Shown: positions 1 through 5,700 of the stretch, in pieces
How the letters are laid out: every line of letters begins with the position of its first letter
How positions within the stretch are numbered: position 1 is the first letter of the stretch
Assembly: GCA_026770585.1 (NCBI GenBank)
Contig: MU647272.1
Span: 142,393 to 153,107, forward strand
DNA length: 10,715 bases
Direction of reading: 5' to 3'
Source: Baffinella frigidus
Lineage: Eukaryota > Cryptophyceae > Cryptomonadales > Baffinellaceae
Made by a program: the position numbers and the translations under genes
Notes under the pieces: generated by a model
Database searches by the model: none
Told to the model about the DNA's origin: nothing
What the model saw: the letters and a program-made list of their open reading frames with translations, nothing else

Positions 1-103
1 AAGAAACCGCCCCCCCCCTAGGATCACCATAGGGCCCTGGGCATAGGCCTACTGTAGGGCCCTAGGGGGGGGGCGGTTTCTTATGAGCGAGGTACCCCTG
101 TAG
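1..103 (+). mobile_element. Family A snap-back palindrome, copy 1 (cut by window edge)
   Basis: The visible part is a palindrome. Arm 1-22 pairs perfectly with 61-82, each containing a run of nine C or G next to CCTAGG. The right outer arm then continues through TTATGAGCGAGGTACCCCTG to a TA at 102-103. The matching left outer arm lies outside the window. The centre is an imperfect palindrome, so the orientation of each copy can be read; copies at 4182 and 7542 share this orientation and the copy at 582 is reversed. No coding capacity. Best read as a non-autonomous MITE-like element; no transposase is present here. Confidence 0.7.
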
Positions 104-270
104 GCCCGCCTCGGGATGGTTGCAGGCGGTGTAGCTTTGCCAGGCCTTTAGGTCCTTTAGGTTCTCCGAGCTCCCAACATAGACAGAGGCCTCCGAGTGG
201 CAAAAAAAGCACTCATCGCTCCTCCAACGCATCTTCTCACACGGCAGAGAGGGCTACTGAGGGGCACCTG
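104..270. other. Spacer with an inverted minisatellite unit and an R-repeat fragment
   Basis: No gene seen. Positions 102-120 are the reverse complement of one unit of the minisatellite that begins at 271 (an 18-19 base match). Positions 145-185 hold a shortened, diverged copy of dispersed repeat R, recognisable by CCTTTAGGTCCTTTAGGTT followed by CCCAACATAG. Confidence 0.5.
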
Positions 271-480
271 AGGCGGGCTTATCCGTCCTAAGGCGGGCCT
301 ATCCGTCCTGAGGCGGGCCTATCTGACCCGAGGCGGGCCTATCGATCCCACGGCGGGCCTACCTGTCCCGCGGCGGGCCTATCCATCCCGAGGCGGGCCT
401 ATCCATCCCGAGGCGGGCCTATCTGTGCCGAGGCGGATCTGTTCTGAGGCGGGCCTATCAGAGGGTCCCGAGGCGGGCCA
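271..480. repeat. 20-bp minisatellite, about ten units
   Basis: Tandem units begin at 271, 291, 311, 331, 351, 371, 391 and 411 with an exact 20-bp period and the core AGGCGGGCCTATC. A 16-bp unit follows at 431, a 24-bp unit at 447 and a partial unit at 471. A 20-bp period does not preserve a reading frame from unit to unit, and no ORF spans the array, so it is not a coding repeat. It lies between two family A palindromes of opposite orientation. Confidence 0.9.
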
Positions 481-581
481 GTGGAGAGGATTAGTCCCCA
501 CAGGCGATCGCGTAACTCATTTTTTTGATGAAATCGTGGCTGCGTAAAACCATTTTTTCAGTGCTGCACAGTGCAACTTAT

Positions 582-702
582 TACAGGGGTACCTCGCTCA
601 TAAGAAACCGCCTCCTCCTAGGACCCTACAGTAGGGCTATGCCTAGGGCCCTATGGTCTTCCTAGGGGGGGGGCGGTTTCTTATGAGCGAGGTACCCCTG
701 TA
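582..702 (-). mobile_element. Family A snap-back palindrome, copy 2 (complete, TA-bounded)
   Basis: This is the clearest complete family A copy. The left arm 582-612 and right arm 672-702 are perfect 31-nt reverse complements, beginning TACAGGGGTACCTCGCTC. With TA taken as the target-site duplication, the inverted repeat starts CAGGGG, which fits Tc1/mariner or Stowaway-type MITEs (inference). The central CCTAGG-bounded segment matches the reverse complement of copy 1, so this copy is inverted relative to it. Length is 121 bp and there is no ORF. A genome-wide search for the arm should recover many copies if this is a MITE. Confidence 0.8.
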
Positions 703-1315
703 GAGAGATCTTTATTACTACCGACACGAGCACCATGTATGCACCCCCACCGAGGCTGTGTTTGAGCAGGATCTTACAGAAAGGCCACGTGCCCACTACA
801 CGTTGTGTTTTATTGATGGCGGTTTCCAGATCCGACAGCCACCAAAATATTCAACAAGTTCCCAAGTCGATATATAACCCTTCAGTGGCCAGGGGGTCAA
901 AATTGACCCCCAACAGGTCCTAGGCAGGTCCTAGGGCCCTACGGTAGGGCGTATGAGCCTACTGGTCACTTGAGGGATAGAGAGAGACCATCGTTAATAC
1001 CAGTTGTACTACCACCGGGGTGAAGTTTCGCTTTTTTTTACATGTTCTCGTGGCCATCTGATAATTGATCCGACCTGAAAACCGCTCTCTCAGTTGCGGG
1101 GTATTCTTGTGTCGTGCGGGGGCTTGGCCACTGATGGCGACAAGTGGTGCGGTGGAGCTGATGAAATGGTGGAGTCATTGCAAGTTCATTTCGGAAGGTA
1201 AGAGAATCTGTTGTGCATCTTAAGGCCTCCAACGCTTAAGATAAGGGTGGATATGCTATTTTAGGCACAACACCAAGGCTTAGATGAGTGTACTTGTTAA
1301 CAGATTCTGCTATGT
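703..1315. other. Non-coding stretch with one dispersed 3'-end-like repeat
   Basis: No convincing gene. Positions 709-770 are a copy of a dispersed repeat, also at 1624-1686, that read on the minus strand ends in AATAAA (716-711). A small palindrome built on GCCCTAC/GTAGGGC lies near 921-950 and resembles the centre of family A. A short nested inverted repeat is visible: 1203-1212 with 1299-1308, and inside it 1219-1225 with 1235-1241. Short ORFs here have no recognisable features and I do not call them. Confidence 0.4.
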
Positions 1316-1577
1316 CCCGAGATTAAATTAAGAACACGCATCGCCCTAGGGTCCTACAGTTGGACTAGTCTTATGAGCATGGGACCACCTTAGGGACGGT
1401 GCGAGTTTATCTCAGAAAACGAGTTCTAAAACTCGTTTTCTTAAGTCAATTCCCCTACAAATTCGTCAACTTATTCTTTACTCTATGCATAAGTTTACAA
1501 ATTTGTAGGTGAATTGACTTAAGAAAACGAGTTTTAGAACTCGTTTTCTGAGATAAGAGTCCTTATTCGCGAGTAAC
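1316..1577. mobile_element. Degenerate family B palindrome carrying a family C insertion
   Basis: The left part (about 1327-1345) carries the family B motif AAGAACACGCATCG, and the right end 1563-1577 carries the family B terminus CTTATTCGCGAGTA. Compare the intact copy at 2009-2138. Between them lies a complete, unrelated palindrome (1408-1555) with TA at both ends. The simplest reading is that family C inserted at a TA inside an older family B element. The left terminus of the B copy is strongly diverged, which lowers confidence in the exact outer boundary. Confidence 0.5.
1408..1555. mobile_element. Family C palindrome: long hairpin with nested hairpins
   Basis: The arms 1408-1466 and 1497-1555 are 59-nt reverse complements with two mismatches, separated by a 30-nt AT-rich loop. 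Each arm contains its own perfect 12-bp hairpin with a 4-nt loop (1414-1425 with 1430-1441, mirrored near 1522-1549), so a single strand could fold either as one long rod or as a branched structure. Both ends are TA, giving ends TATCTCAGAAAACGAG and its complement. No ORF. Called a MITE-like element because of the arms and TA boundaries; a hairpin small-RNA precursor cannot be excluded. Confidence 0.75.
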
Positions 1578-1623
1578 CCCTCGATGCAAAAAGAGAGATC
1601 TGGATTACCACCAAAGACAGAGA

Positions 1624-1686
1624 CCTTTATTGCTACCCACACGACCGCCATGTATGCACCCCCGCCAAGGCTGTGTCTGAGCAGGA
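1624..1686 (-). repeat. Dispersed 3'-end-like repeat, second copy
   Basis: On the plus strand this segment matches 709-770, sharing CATGTATGCACCCCC, GGCTGTGT and TGAGCAGGA with scattered substitutions. On the minus strand it ends in AATAAAGGTCTCT (the AATAAA at 1631-1626). A weaker relative lies at 2247-2290, also with AATAAA next to GGTCTCT. It could be the 3' end of a retroposed transcript or of a repeat family; it has no intact gene of its own. Confidence 0.5.
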
Positions 1687-1793
1687 CCGAGGCGTACAGT
1701 GCACAGCGAATCAAAACAGGCTTGAGAGTAATAAGGAAGATACAAGAGGTTTTAAATCAAAGCTGCGCCGTGCCGGGGTGCATCGCTAATAGA

Positions 1794-1897
1794 AAAACGC
1801 CCCCCTCCCCCTAGGACCCAAGACCCTACATGGGCAAGAACATGTACGCTGTAGGCCTTTCAGCGGGGCGTTTTCTCATGAGCGAGGTAAACCTGTA
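1794..1897. mobile_element. Family A palindrome remnant, right half better preserved
   Basis: AAAACGCCCC near 1794 pairs with GGGGCGTTTT near 1865. The right side continues through CTCATGAGCGAGGTA to a TA at 1896-1897, the family A terminus. The left outer arm is missing. The central CTAGGACCC segment is family A-like but diverged. Confidence 0.5.
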
Positions 1898-1985
1898 CAT
1901 GGGTATCTCGCTCGGAAGGAGGCGCACCCCCCTAGGACCCTACGGTCGGCCTGTGCCCAGGGTCCTACGATTGTCCGCGGAGTTT
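1896..1985. mobile_element. Family A left half joined end to end with the previous copy
   Basis: Starting at the TA shared with the preceding remnant, the sequence reads as a family A left end (TACATGGGTATCTCGCTC, then a CGCACCCCCCTAGGACCC core). No right arm follows; similarity fades by about 1985. The same end-to-start junction occurs at 5046. Confidence 0.5.
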
Positions 1986-2008
1986 GCTTCTAAGTCAGAT
2001 ACAGCGGT

Positions 2009-2138
2009 TACTCGCGAATAAGAACACGCATGGCCCCATGGTCCTACGGTAGGTGTCCGCCTATGGTGGGAGTTAAAAGAACCTACGAACAGCCCTACCG
2101 TAGGACCCTGGGGCCATGCGTGTTCTTATTCGCGAGTA
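2009..2138. mobile_element. Family B palindrome, complete and TA-bounded
   Basis: The arms 2009-2052 and 2095-2138 are 44-nt reverse complements with a single mismatch, around a 42-nt loop. Each arm begins TACTCGCGAATAAGAACACG. The outer TA at both ends is consistent with a TA target-site duplication. It is not related to family A in its termini, although the inner GGTCCTACGGTAG resembles family A centres. No coding capacity. Confidence 0.8.
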
Positions 2139-2175
2139 GAAGCAAACGCACCGACGGTGCGTGTTCTTACGCGTG
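2137..2175. mobile_element. Short family B remnant with collapsed centre
   Basis: Immediately after the complete family B copy, positions 2144-2175 repeat its right end in diverged form (GTGCGTGTTCTTACGCGTGA then TA). The centre is a small palindrome, ACGCACCG against CGGTGCGT. It looks like a deleted family B copy abutting the intact one. Confidence 0.4.
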
Positions 2176-2247
2176 AGTAACGCCTGTACGAGGCTGGGGG
2201 CGCGTGTACACTGTAACTCGCGCTGCACATGCAGAGAGAAAGAGACC

Positions 2248-2265
2248 TTTATTCTCAATTTTATT
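2248..2265 (-). terminator. Paired AATAAA signals downstream of the ankyrin gene
   Basis: On the minus strand AATAAA occurs twice, at 2265-2260 and 2253-2248. These lie about 120-140 nt past the end of the detached coding tail (2386) and about 230-245 nt past the TAA at 2492. Placement fits polyadenylation signals for the minus-strand gene, if this organism uses AATAAA. The same hexamer-plus-GGTCTCT context also appears in dispersed copies, so it may belong to a repeat. Confidence 0.4.
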
Positions 2266-2385
2266 GATACCCACACTGGGGCCTTAATGCACTCGCGAAT
2301 GAGGACACACCGTCTCCAGCCGGGGGACCTATGCTCCGTGCACCTTTCTGTGAACACCGACGGCTGCGCGCCTTAGCCGCGACCT

Positions 2386-2491
2386 TCACGCTTGCTCCAG
2401 TACCATCCGCACCACGTCCGTCGGCATCTACCCCCTGCACCCACGACCCCGCCCCCAGCCGCTCCTGCTGCCCCACGGCGAACGCGAGTCG
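2386..2491 (-). pseudogene. Detached C-terminal coding tail of the ankyrin gene
   Basis: Directly after the TAA of the ankyrin ORF, the same frame continues RLAFAVGQQERLGAGSWVQG. A shift of one base further on then gives DVVRMVLEQA followed by TGA at 2388-2386. From general memory of related algal ankyrin proteins, such proteins often end in a segment of this type (RAxCVAFAMG...RMVLEQ-like). If so, a short insertion carrying the TAA and a one-base frameshift cut the tail off this copy. The family comparison is from memory and should be checked by alignment. The in-frame continuation and the shifted frame are seen directly. Confidence 0.5.
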
Positions 2492-2947
2492 TTAAGCGAC
2501 GCACTTGGCCCTGCTCACTGCCTCTGCCTTGAGCATCGCCACGAGCTGATGGTGGTATTGAGAGGCCGCAAGGTCCACGGGGGTCTCTCCCAACACGTAG
2601 TCCTTCGCCGACGGGTCGGCCCCGTGCTGGAGCAGAAGCAATGATATTTCCTCCCTCCCCTGGTATCCCGCCCAGTGCAGCGCCGTCCAACCAGTCTTGT
2701 CTTTTGCCGACACGTCCGCCCCGTGCTCAAGCAGCACCAGCACCGCCGCGGCTTGGCCGTTCCTTGCAGCCCACTGCAGCGGCGAGGTTCGAAGAATCCC
2801 TCCTCTCTCCTCGATGTCTGCGCCGCCCGCGAGCAATCGCCGAATCTTTTTCGTGTCGCCGAGCCCCGATGCCGTGCTAAGCTCAGGGGCCGGGAACATC
2901 ACGGAGAGCCAGCCTCCAATGGTCTGTCCGAAAACCCCTGTGTCCAT
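2492..2947 (-). CDS. Ankyrin-repeat protein (small, possibly C-terminally truncated)
   Basis: The ORF encodes 151 residues from an ATG at 2947 in a strong context (CCACCATGG). The frame is open to 2974, but that upstream codon is TTG, so I take the ATG. Residues 4-21 are a hydrophobic N-terminal stretch with GQTIGGWLS and FPAPE. Ankyrin repeats follow at about 22-52, 53-84, 86-118 and 119-141, with typical SPLQWAARNG, VLLEHGADVSAKD, TALHWAGYQG and LLLQHGADPSAKD motifs. Ankyrin repeats bind protein partners; no catalytic domain is present, so the partner and role are unknown. There is no intron in the coding part. The TAA at 2494-2492 may be premature, because coding-like sequence continues beyond it. 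Only repeat fragments lie nearby, so context does not suggest a function. Confidence 0.85.
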   Translation of the reverse strand: MDTGVFGQTIGGWLSVMFPAPELSTASGLGDTKKIRRLLAGGADIEERGGILRTSPLQWAARNGQAAAVLVLLEHGADVSAKDKTGWTALHWAGYQGREEISLLLLQHGADPSAKDYVLGETPVDLAASQYHHQLVAMLKAEAVSRAKCVA

Positions 2948-2983
2948 GGTGGGGCAAAACGGCTGGCCTTTCAAAAACGGCTG

Positions 2984-3038
2984 GTGTGTCAGCAGAAGAA
3001 AAAACTCCGTCCTTTTTCAGCTGGTCAAAAGCTGGTCA
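2984..3038. repeat. Direct repeat upstream of the ankyrin gene (copy at 4085-4140)
   Basis: Positions 2984-3038 resemble 4085-4140 in the same orientation: TGTGTC(A/G)GCAGAA, a run of A, then TTTTTCAGCTGGTC and a second CTGGTCA. Identity is roughly three quarters by eye. This copy lies in the 5' region of the ankyrin gene, whereas the second has no recognised gene beside it. Confidence 0.5.
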
Positions 3039-3090
3039 GTTCACACGGAATTGTGCCAACTTTCCGCTCTGCAGTAAGGACCTAAAGGAC

Positions 3091-3710
3091 CTTTCTACGG
3101 AAGGGCGTGTCGTTGGGCTATGTTGGGAGAAATTAAAACCTAAAGGACCTAAAGGGCTCAAGGTAAGTGGAGACATCGGGGAGTAATACGTTGACCGGGG
3201 GGCCGAAAGGTTCATCGGGTTTAAACGACGCTCCTTGGTGGCTCCCTTATATGGGTAGTGGCAGTTTCTTGACTTAGACTTCGACTTGTGATAACCCTGA
3301 ACGAAGTCTAAGCTCGCCTCAATTCTTGCACCGTGCATTTTCACTTTCGAATAAAGTCAATAAGAGTCAATAATTTTTTTCGATAAATAACGAAATTTCT
3401 CTCTACGAGGCATGGAAGCTAATTTGGACCCCTTTTTGGACGAGAAAAGGATTTGGAAGACGAAATAATTTACCCCGAGTCCTCCAGGTCGTTTTGAAGG
3501 CGAGCTCACGCTGAGCACTCTGATCTAAAAATCTTCGAACATAATCAACGAGTGTTTGAACTAAGGGCACTTGAAAACCGGCCTTTTTCAGCTGCCGAAA
3601 ATTCTTTAAAAAAATTGGACCCTTTCTTACCACACAGTTCCTCGTCCTTTAGGTCCTTTAGGTTTTAATTTCGCCCAACATATGCCAACGACACGCCCTT
3701 CCGTAGAAAG
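3091..3710. mobile_element. 620-bp segment bounded by inverted 65-bp R repeats
   Basis: The left arm 3091-3155 and right arm 3646-3710 are 65-nt reverse complements with three mismatches, beginning CTTTCTACGG. GAC flanks both sides (3088-3090 and 3711-3713), a possible but weak 3-bp target duplication. The interior is AT-rich with no recognisable gene: the open frame on the minus strand at 3403-3633 begins with GTG, not ATG. Because R also occurs away from any such boundary (145, 5108, 6114) and extends further there, this may be just two inverted copies of a dispersed repeat rather than one transposon. Confidence 0.45.
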
Positions 3711-4181
3711 GACTCCTCGTACTATTATCTCGATTTGATCTGGAATCAGTCAACCGCTTTCCTAAAAAGTGATTCAGCCGCGAAATTGTGTGGTAAAGAT
3801 GCAAATCGATCAAGGCAAAAAAACTTTGTTTCCAGCAAGCTTTTGAGTTTTAAACGGCATTGTAAAAAAATCTCGTGGTACAAATGAAATCGTTTGTGTG
3901 GTAAAAAAGGGTCCGAATTTTGGAAAGGGTCCGAATTAACTTACACACCTCGTAGGGCCACTTATGAACTTTCGGAATCAAGCACCAAAAATCCTAGTTC
4001 TGTGGGACAGAACTAGGATCTCCCGGTTTGGGAGACCAAATCGTGAAATTGGACCAATTCATGAAATTTCTTATAGGAAAAAAATGTGTCGGCAGAAAGA
4101 AAAAACACCGTTTTTCAGCTGGTCCTTCTCCTGGTCAAGATGAACACGTGTAGCGCCTGCACCTGGTGCAAAGGAATTCAG
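3711..4181. other. AT-rich spacer without a gene
   Basis: No supported ORF. Positions 3895-3915 (TGTGTGGTAAAAAAGGGTCC) are a near-perfect inverted copy of 3616-3635, one mismatch in 20. GGGTCCGAATT occurs twice at 3910-3940. The hairpins at 3990-4034 and the direct repeat at 4085-4140 are listed separately. Confidence 0.4.
3990..4034. other. Two adjacent perfect hairpins
   Basis: ATCCTAGTTCTGT pairs perfectly with ACAGAACTAGGAT across a GGG loop (3990-4018). It is followed almost at once by CTCCC/GGGAG around a 5-nt loop (4020-4034). The first stem is 13 bp, notable in otherwise AT-rich sequence. No adjacent gene explains it. Confidence 0.6.
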
Positions 4182-4298
4182 AGGGGTACACGGCTCATAC
4201 GGAGCCGCCCCCCCCCCTAGGACCACCGTAGGGCTATGGGTATAGGCCTACTGAAGGGTCCTAGGGGGGTGCGTCTCCTTGTGAGCGAGGTAATCCTC
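4182..4298 (+). mobile_element. Family A palindrome, copy 3 (diverged)
   Basis: The left side shows GGGGTACACGGCTCATACGG, then a C-run and CTAGGACCACCGTAGG. The right side shows CCTAGGGGGGTGCG and TGTGAGCGAGGTAATCC. Orientation matches copies 1 and 4. The outer arms are worn and the terminal TA is less clear. It ends about 36 bp before the CCCTAAA array. Confidence 0.6.
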
Positions 4299-4334
4299 CA
4301 CCCCTAGGCGTTGCCGCCGGAGGCTTCTTGATGC

Positions 4335-4767
4335 AACCCTGAACTCTAAACCCTAAACCCTAAACCCTGAACCCTAAAACCTAAACCCTAATCCCTAAAC
4401 CCTGAACCCTAAAACCTTAACCCCAATCCCTGAACCCTAAACCCTAAACCCTAAACCCTACACCCTCAACCCTAACCCCTAACCCCTAACCCCTAAACCC
4501 TAAACCCTGAACCCTAAACCCTGAACCCTAAACCCGAAGCCCTGAACCCTTAACCCTTAATCCTTAGCCCTTGACCCTTAACCCTTAACCCTAAACCCTA
4601 AACCCTAAACCCTAAACCCTAAACCCTAAGCCCTAAACCCTGAACCCTAAAACCCACACCCTCAACCCTCAACCCTTAACCCCAAACCCTAAACCCTAAA
4701 CCCTTAACCCTAAACCCTAAACCCTAAACCCTAAGCCCCAAACCCCAATCCCTAAACCCTAAACCCT
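4335..4767 (-). repeat. Interstitial telomeric array, CCCTAAA orientation
   Basis: About 430 bp of tandem CCCTAAA with many variants (CCCTGAA, CCCTAAAA, CCCTTAA, CCCCTAA). On the plus strand this is the C-rich strand, as at a left chromosome end. The TTTAGGG unit is found in plants, green algae, alveolates and some stramenopiles. The variants indicate that active telomerase no longer maintains it. Confidence 0.95.
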
Positions 4768-5107
4768 TCGGTAGCGGCGGCACGGTGCAGAGCTGCGTAC
4801 ACTGTACATGGATATCAGTGTTACAATAAATCAGAACTTAAGAACCCGCACCGATTTGGGGCCATTTTTGAAAAAAAATAGTTCTTAGTTCCAGAAGGTT
4901 GACTAACTCTCGCGCTTTGTCAACTCTCAGGTACTAATTTTAAGAACACGGACACCGACCGAGGCTCGACCAAGGGTGTTCTTACAGCCCGGATATCCCT
5001 GCAGGCCTATCACGAGGGCGTTTGCTGATGAGCAAGGTGCCCCTTTACAGGGGTATCTCGCTCATGAGGAGGCGCACCCCCCTAGGACCCTTCAGTGGGC
5101 TCTATCG
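4768..5107. other. Spacer with family B and family A fragments
   Basis: Fragments only. AAGAACCCGCACCGAT at 4840 is a family B-like end. A small palindrome has arms 4941-4949 (TAAGAACAC) and 4976-4984. A family A right end (GATGAGCAAGGTGCCCC) meets a family A left end (CAGGGGTATCTCGCTC) at the TA of 5046-5047, and the core CGCACCCCCCTAGGACCC then runs into repeat R. No gene seen. Confidence 0.5.
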
Positions 5108-5232
5108 CTTTAGGTCCTTTAGGTTTTAATTTCGCCCAACATAGCCCAACGACACGCTGTTCCGTAGAAGGGATCTGCAGAGAAAGCATTTTTGCTTTCG
5201 GATCGCGGTTAGCTCTCCAGTGCAGAGGCTCG
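5108..5232 (+). repeat. Long copy of dispersed repeat R (first of a direct pair)
   Basis: It begins CTTTAGGTCCTTTAGG, runs through CCCAACATAGCCCAACGACA and CCGTAGAA, and adds a right part absent from the 3091/3646 pair: GATCTGCAGAGAAAGCA with a GAAAGCA/TGCTTTC hairpin, ending near CAGAGGCTCG. A second long copy in the same orientation is at 6114-6238. Read on the minus strand, the first part stays open and encodes RVVGLCWAKLKPKGPK. The copies at 3091 and 3646 encode near-identical peptides in one frame, but the copy at 6114 is frameshifted. Confidence 0.7.
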
Positions 5233-5370
5233 TGAAGAGGGGATAAAGGGTTGGTTCTCTTGGGGTGGGTGAAGGTATGCGATACCGCTCCCATGCTCAC
5301 TGAACACACACCGAACCACAAGTCAGCCTTAATGAGGCTCATGGTATCCCATGGTTGAAGTTTAGGAGCT

Positions 5371-5622
5371 TCAATCACGAATACCCCACAAGGTGAGGTG
5401 GGTTGTGTGGGGATTGTGTGAGGGATGTGAGGTTAGGTCATCCAGACACCAAAGATGAAAGGAGATAAAATGTGAGTCAGCAGAGTTAACACAGTGGGGG
5501 GAGGGTGCGTGTGGGCGAACTCTAAGGTGTACGTTGTATGTTAGTGTGCAATTATCTGTGGAGACGGTCATCGGAACCTTGTCAAGTGAGGGATCAAGCC
5601 TAATACCTGAGATGTTTGACAT
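5371..5622 (-). CDS. Hypothetical protein, 83 aa (uncertain)
   Basis: The frame starts at an ATG (5622) and ends in TGA (5373-5371). I recognise no family. The product is rich in His, Ser, Thr and Pro, with no membrane segment or signal peptide. The reasons to keep it are that it lies in one of the few non-repeat stretches and has another ORF of similar character just upstream on the same strand (5701-6021, 78 bp away). Both lie between two direct copies of repeat R, inside the telomere-flanked segment. The length is within what chance allows, and no ortholog test is possible here. Confidence 0.22.
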   Translation of the reverse strand: MSNISGIRLDPSLDKVPMTVSTDNCTLTYNVHLRVRPHAPSPHCVNSADSHFISFHLWCLDDLTSHPSHNPHTTHLTLWGIRD

Positions 5623-5647
5623 CGTTGGGTTCAGCGATCCTCACCCT

Positions 5648-5667
5648 CATCCAACGGTCGTTGGATT
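5648..5667. other. Short perfect palindrome between the two minus-strand ORFs
   Basis: ATCCAACG pairs perfectly with CGTTGGAT around a 2-nt centre. It sits in the 78-bp gap between the ORFs at 5371-5622 and 5701-6021. It could be a protein-binding site or a small stem; nothing further shows its role. Confidence 0.4.
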
Positions 5668-5700
5668 ATGGTAAGGGTGCGTGTACCCCACTTAGTCCTC

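Noticed and set aside
271-480. CRISPR array
   Set aside because: The repeats are contiguous 20-bp tandem units without unique spacers, in a eukaryotic context.
1478-1714. 78-aa minus-strand ORF
   Set aside because: It runs through the family C hairpin and the dispersed 3'-end-like repeat, so it is explained by repeats.
2948-2974. Longer start for the ankyrin ORF
   Set aside because: The upstream codon is TTG. The first ATG (2947) has a strong context, so nine extra residues are not supported.
3403-3633. 76-aa minus-strand ORF inside the R-bounded block
   Set aside because: It begins with GTG and has no ATG near its start; the sequence is AT-rich and no domain is recognisable.
5082-5378. 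98-aa minus-strand ORF running through repeat R
   Set aside because: It begins with GTG (first ATG at 5342), and its second half is the dispersed repeat and a family A fragment. More likely a repeat-derived frame than a gene.
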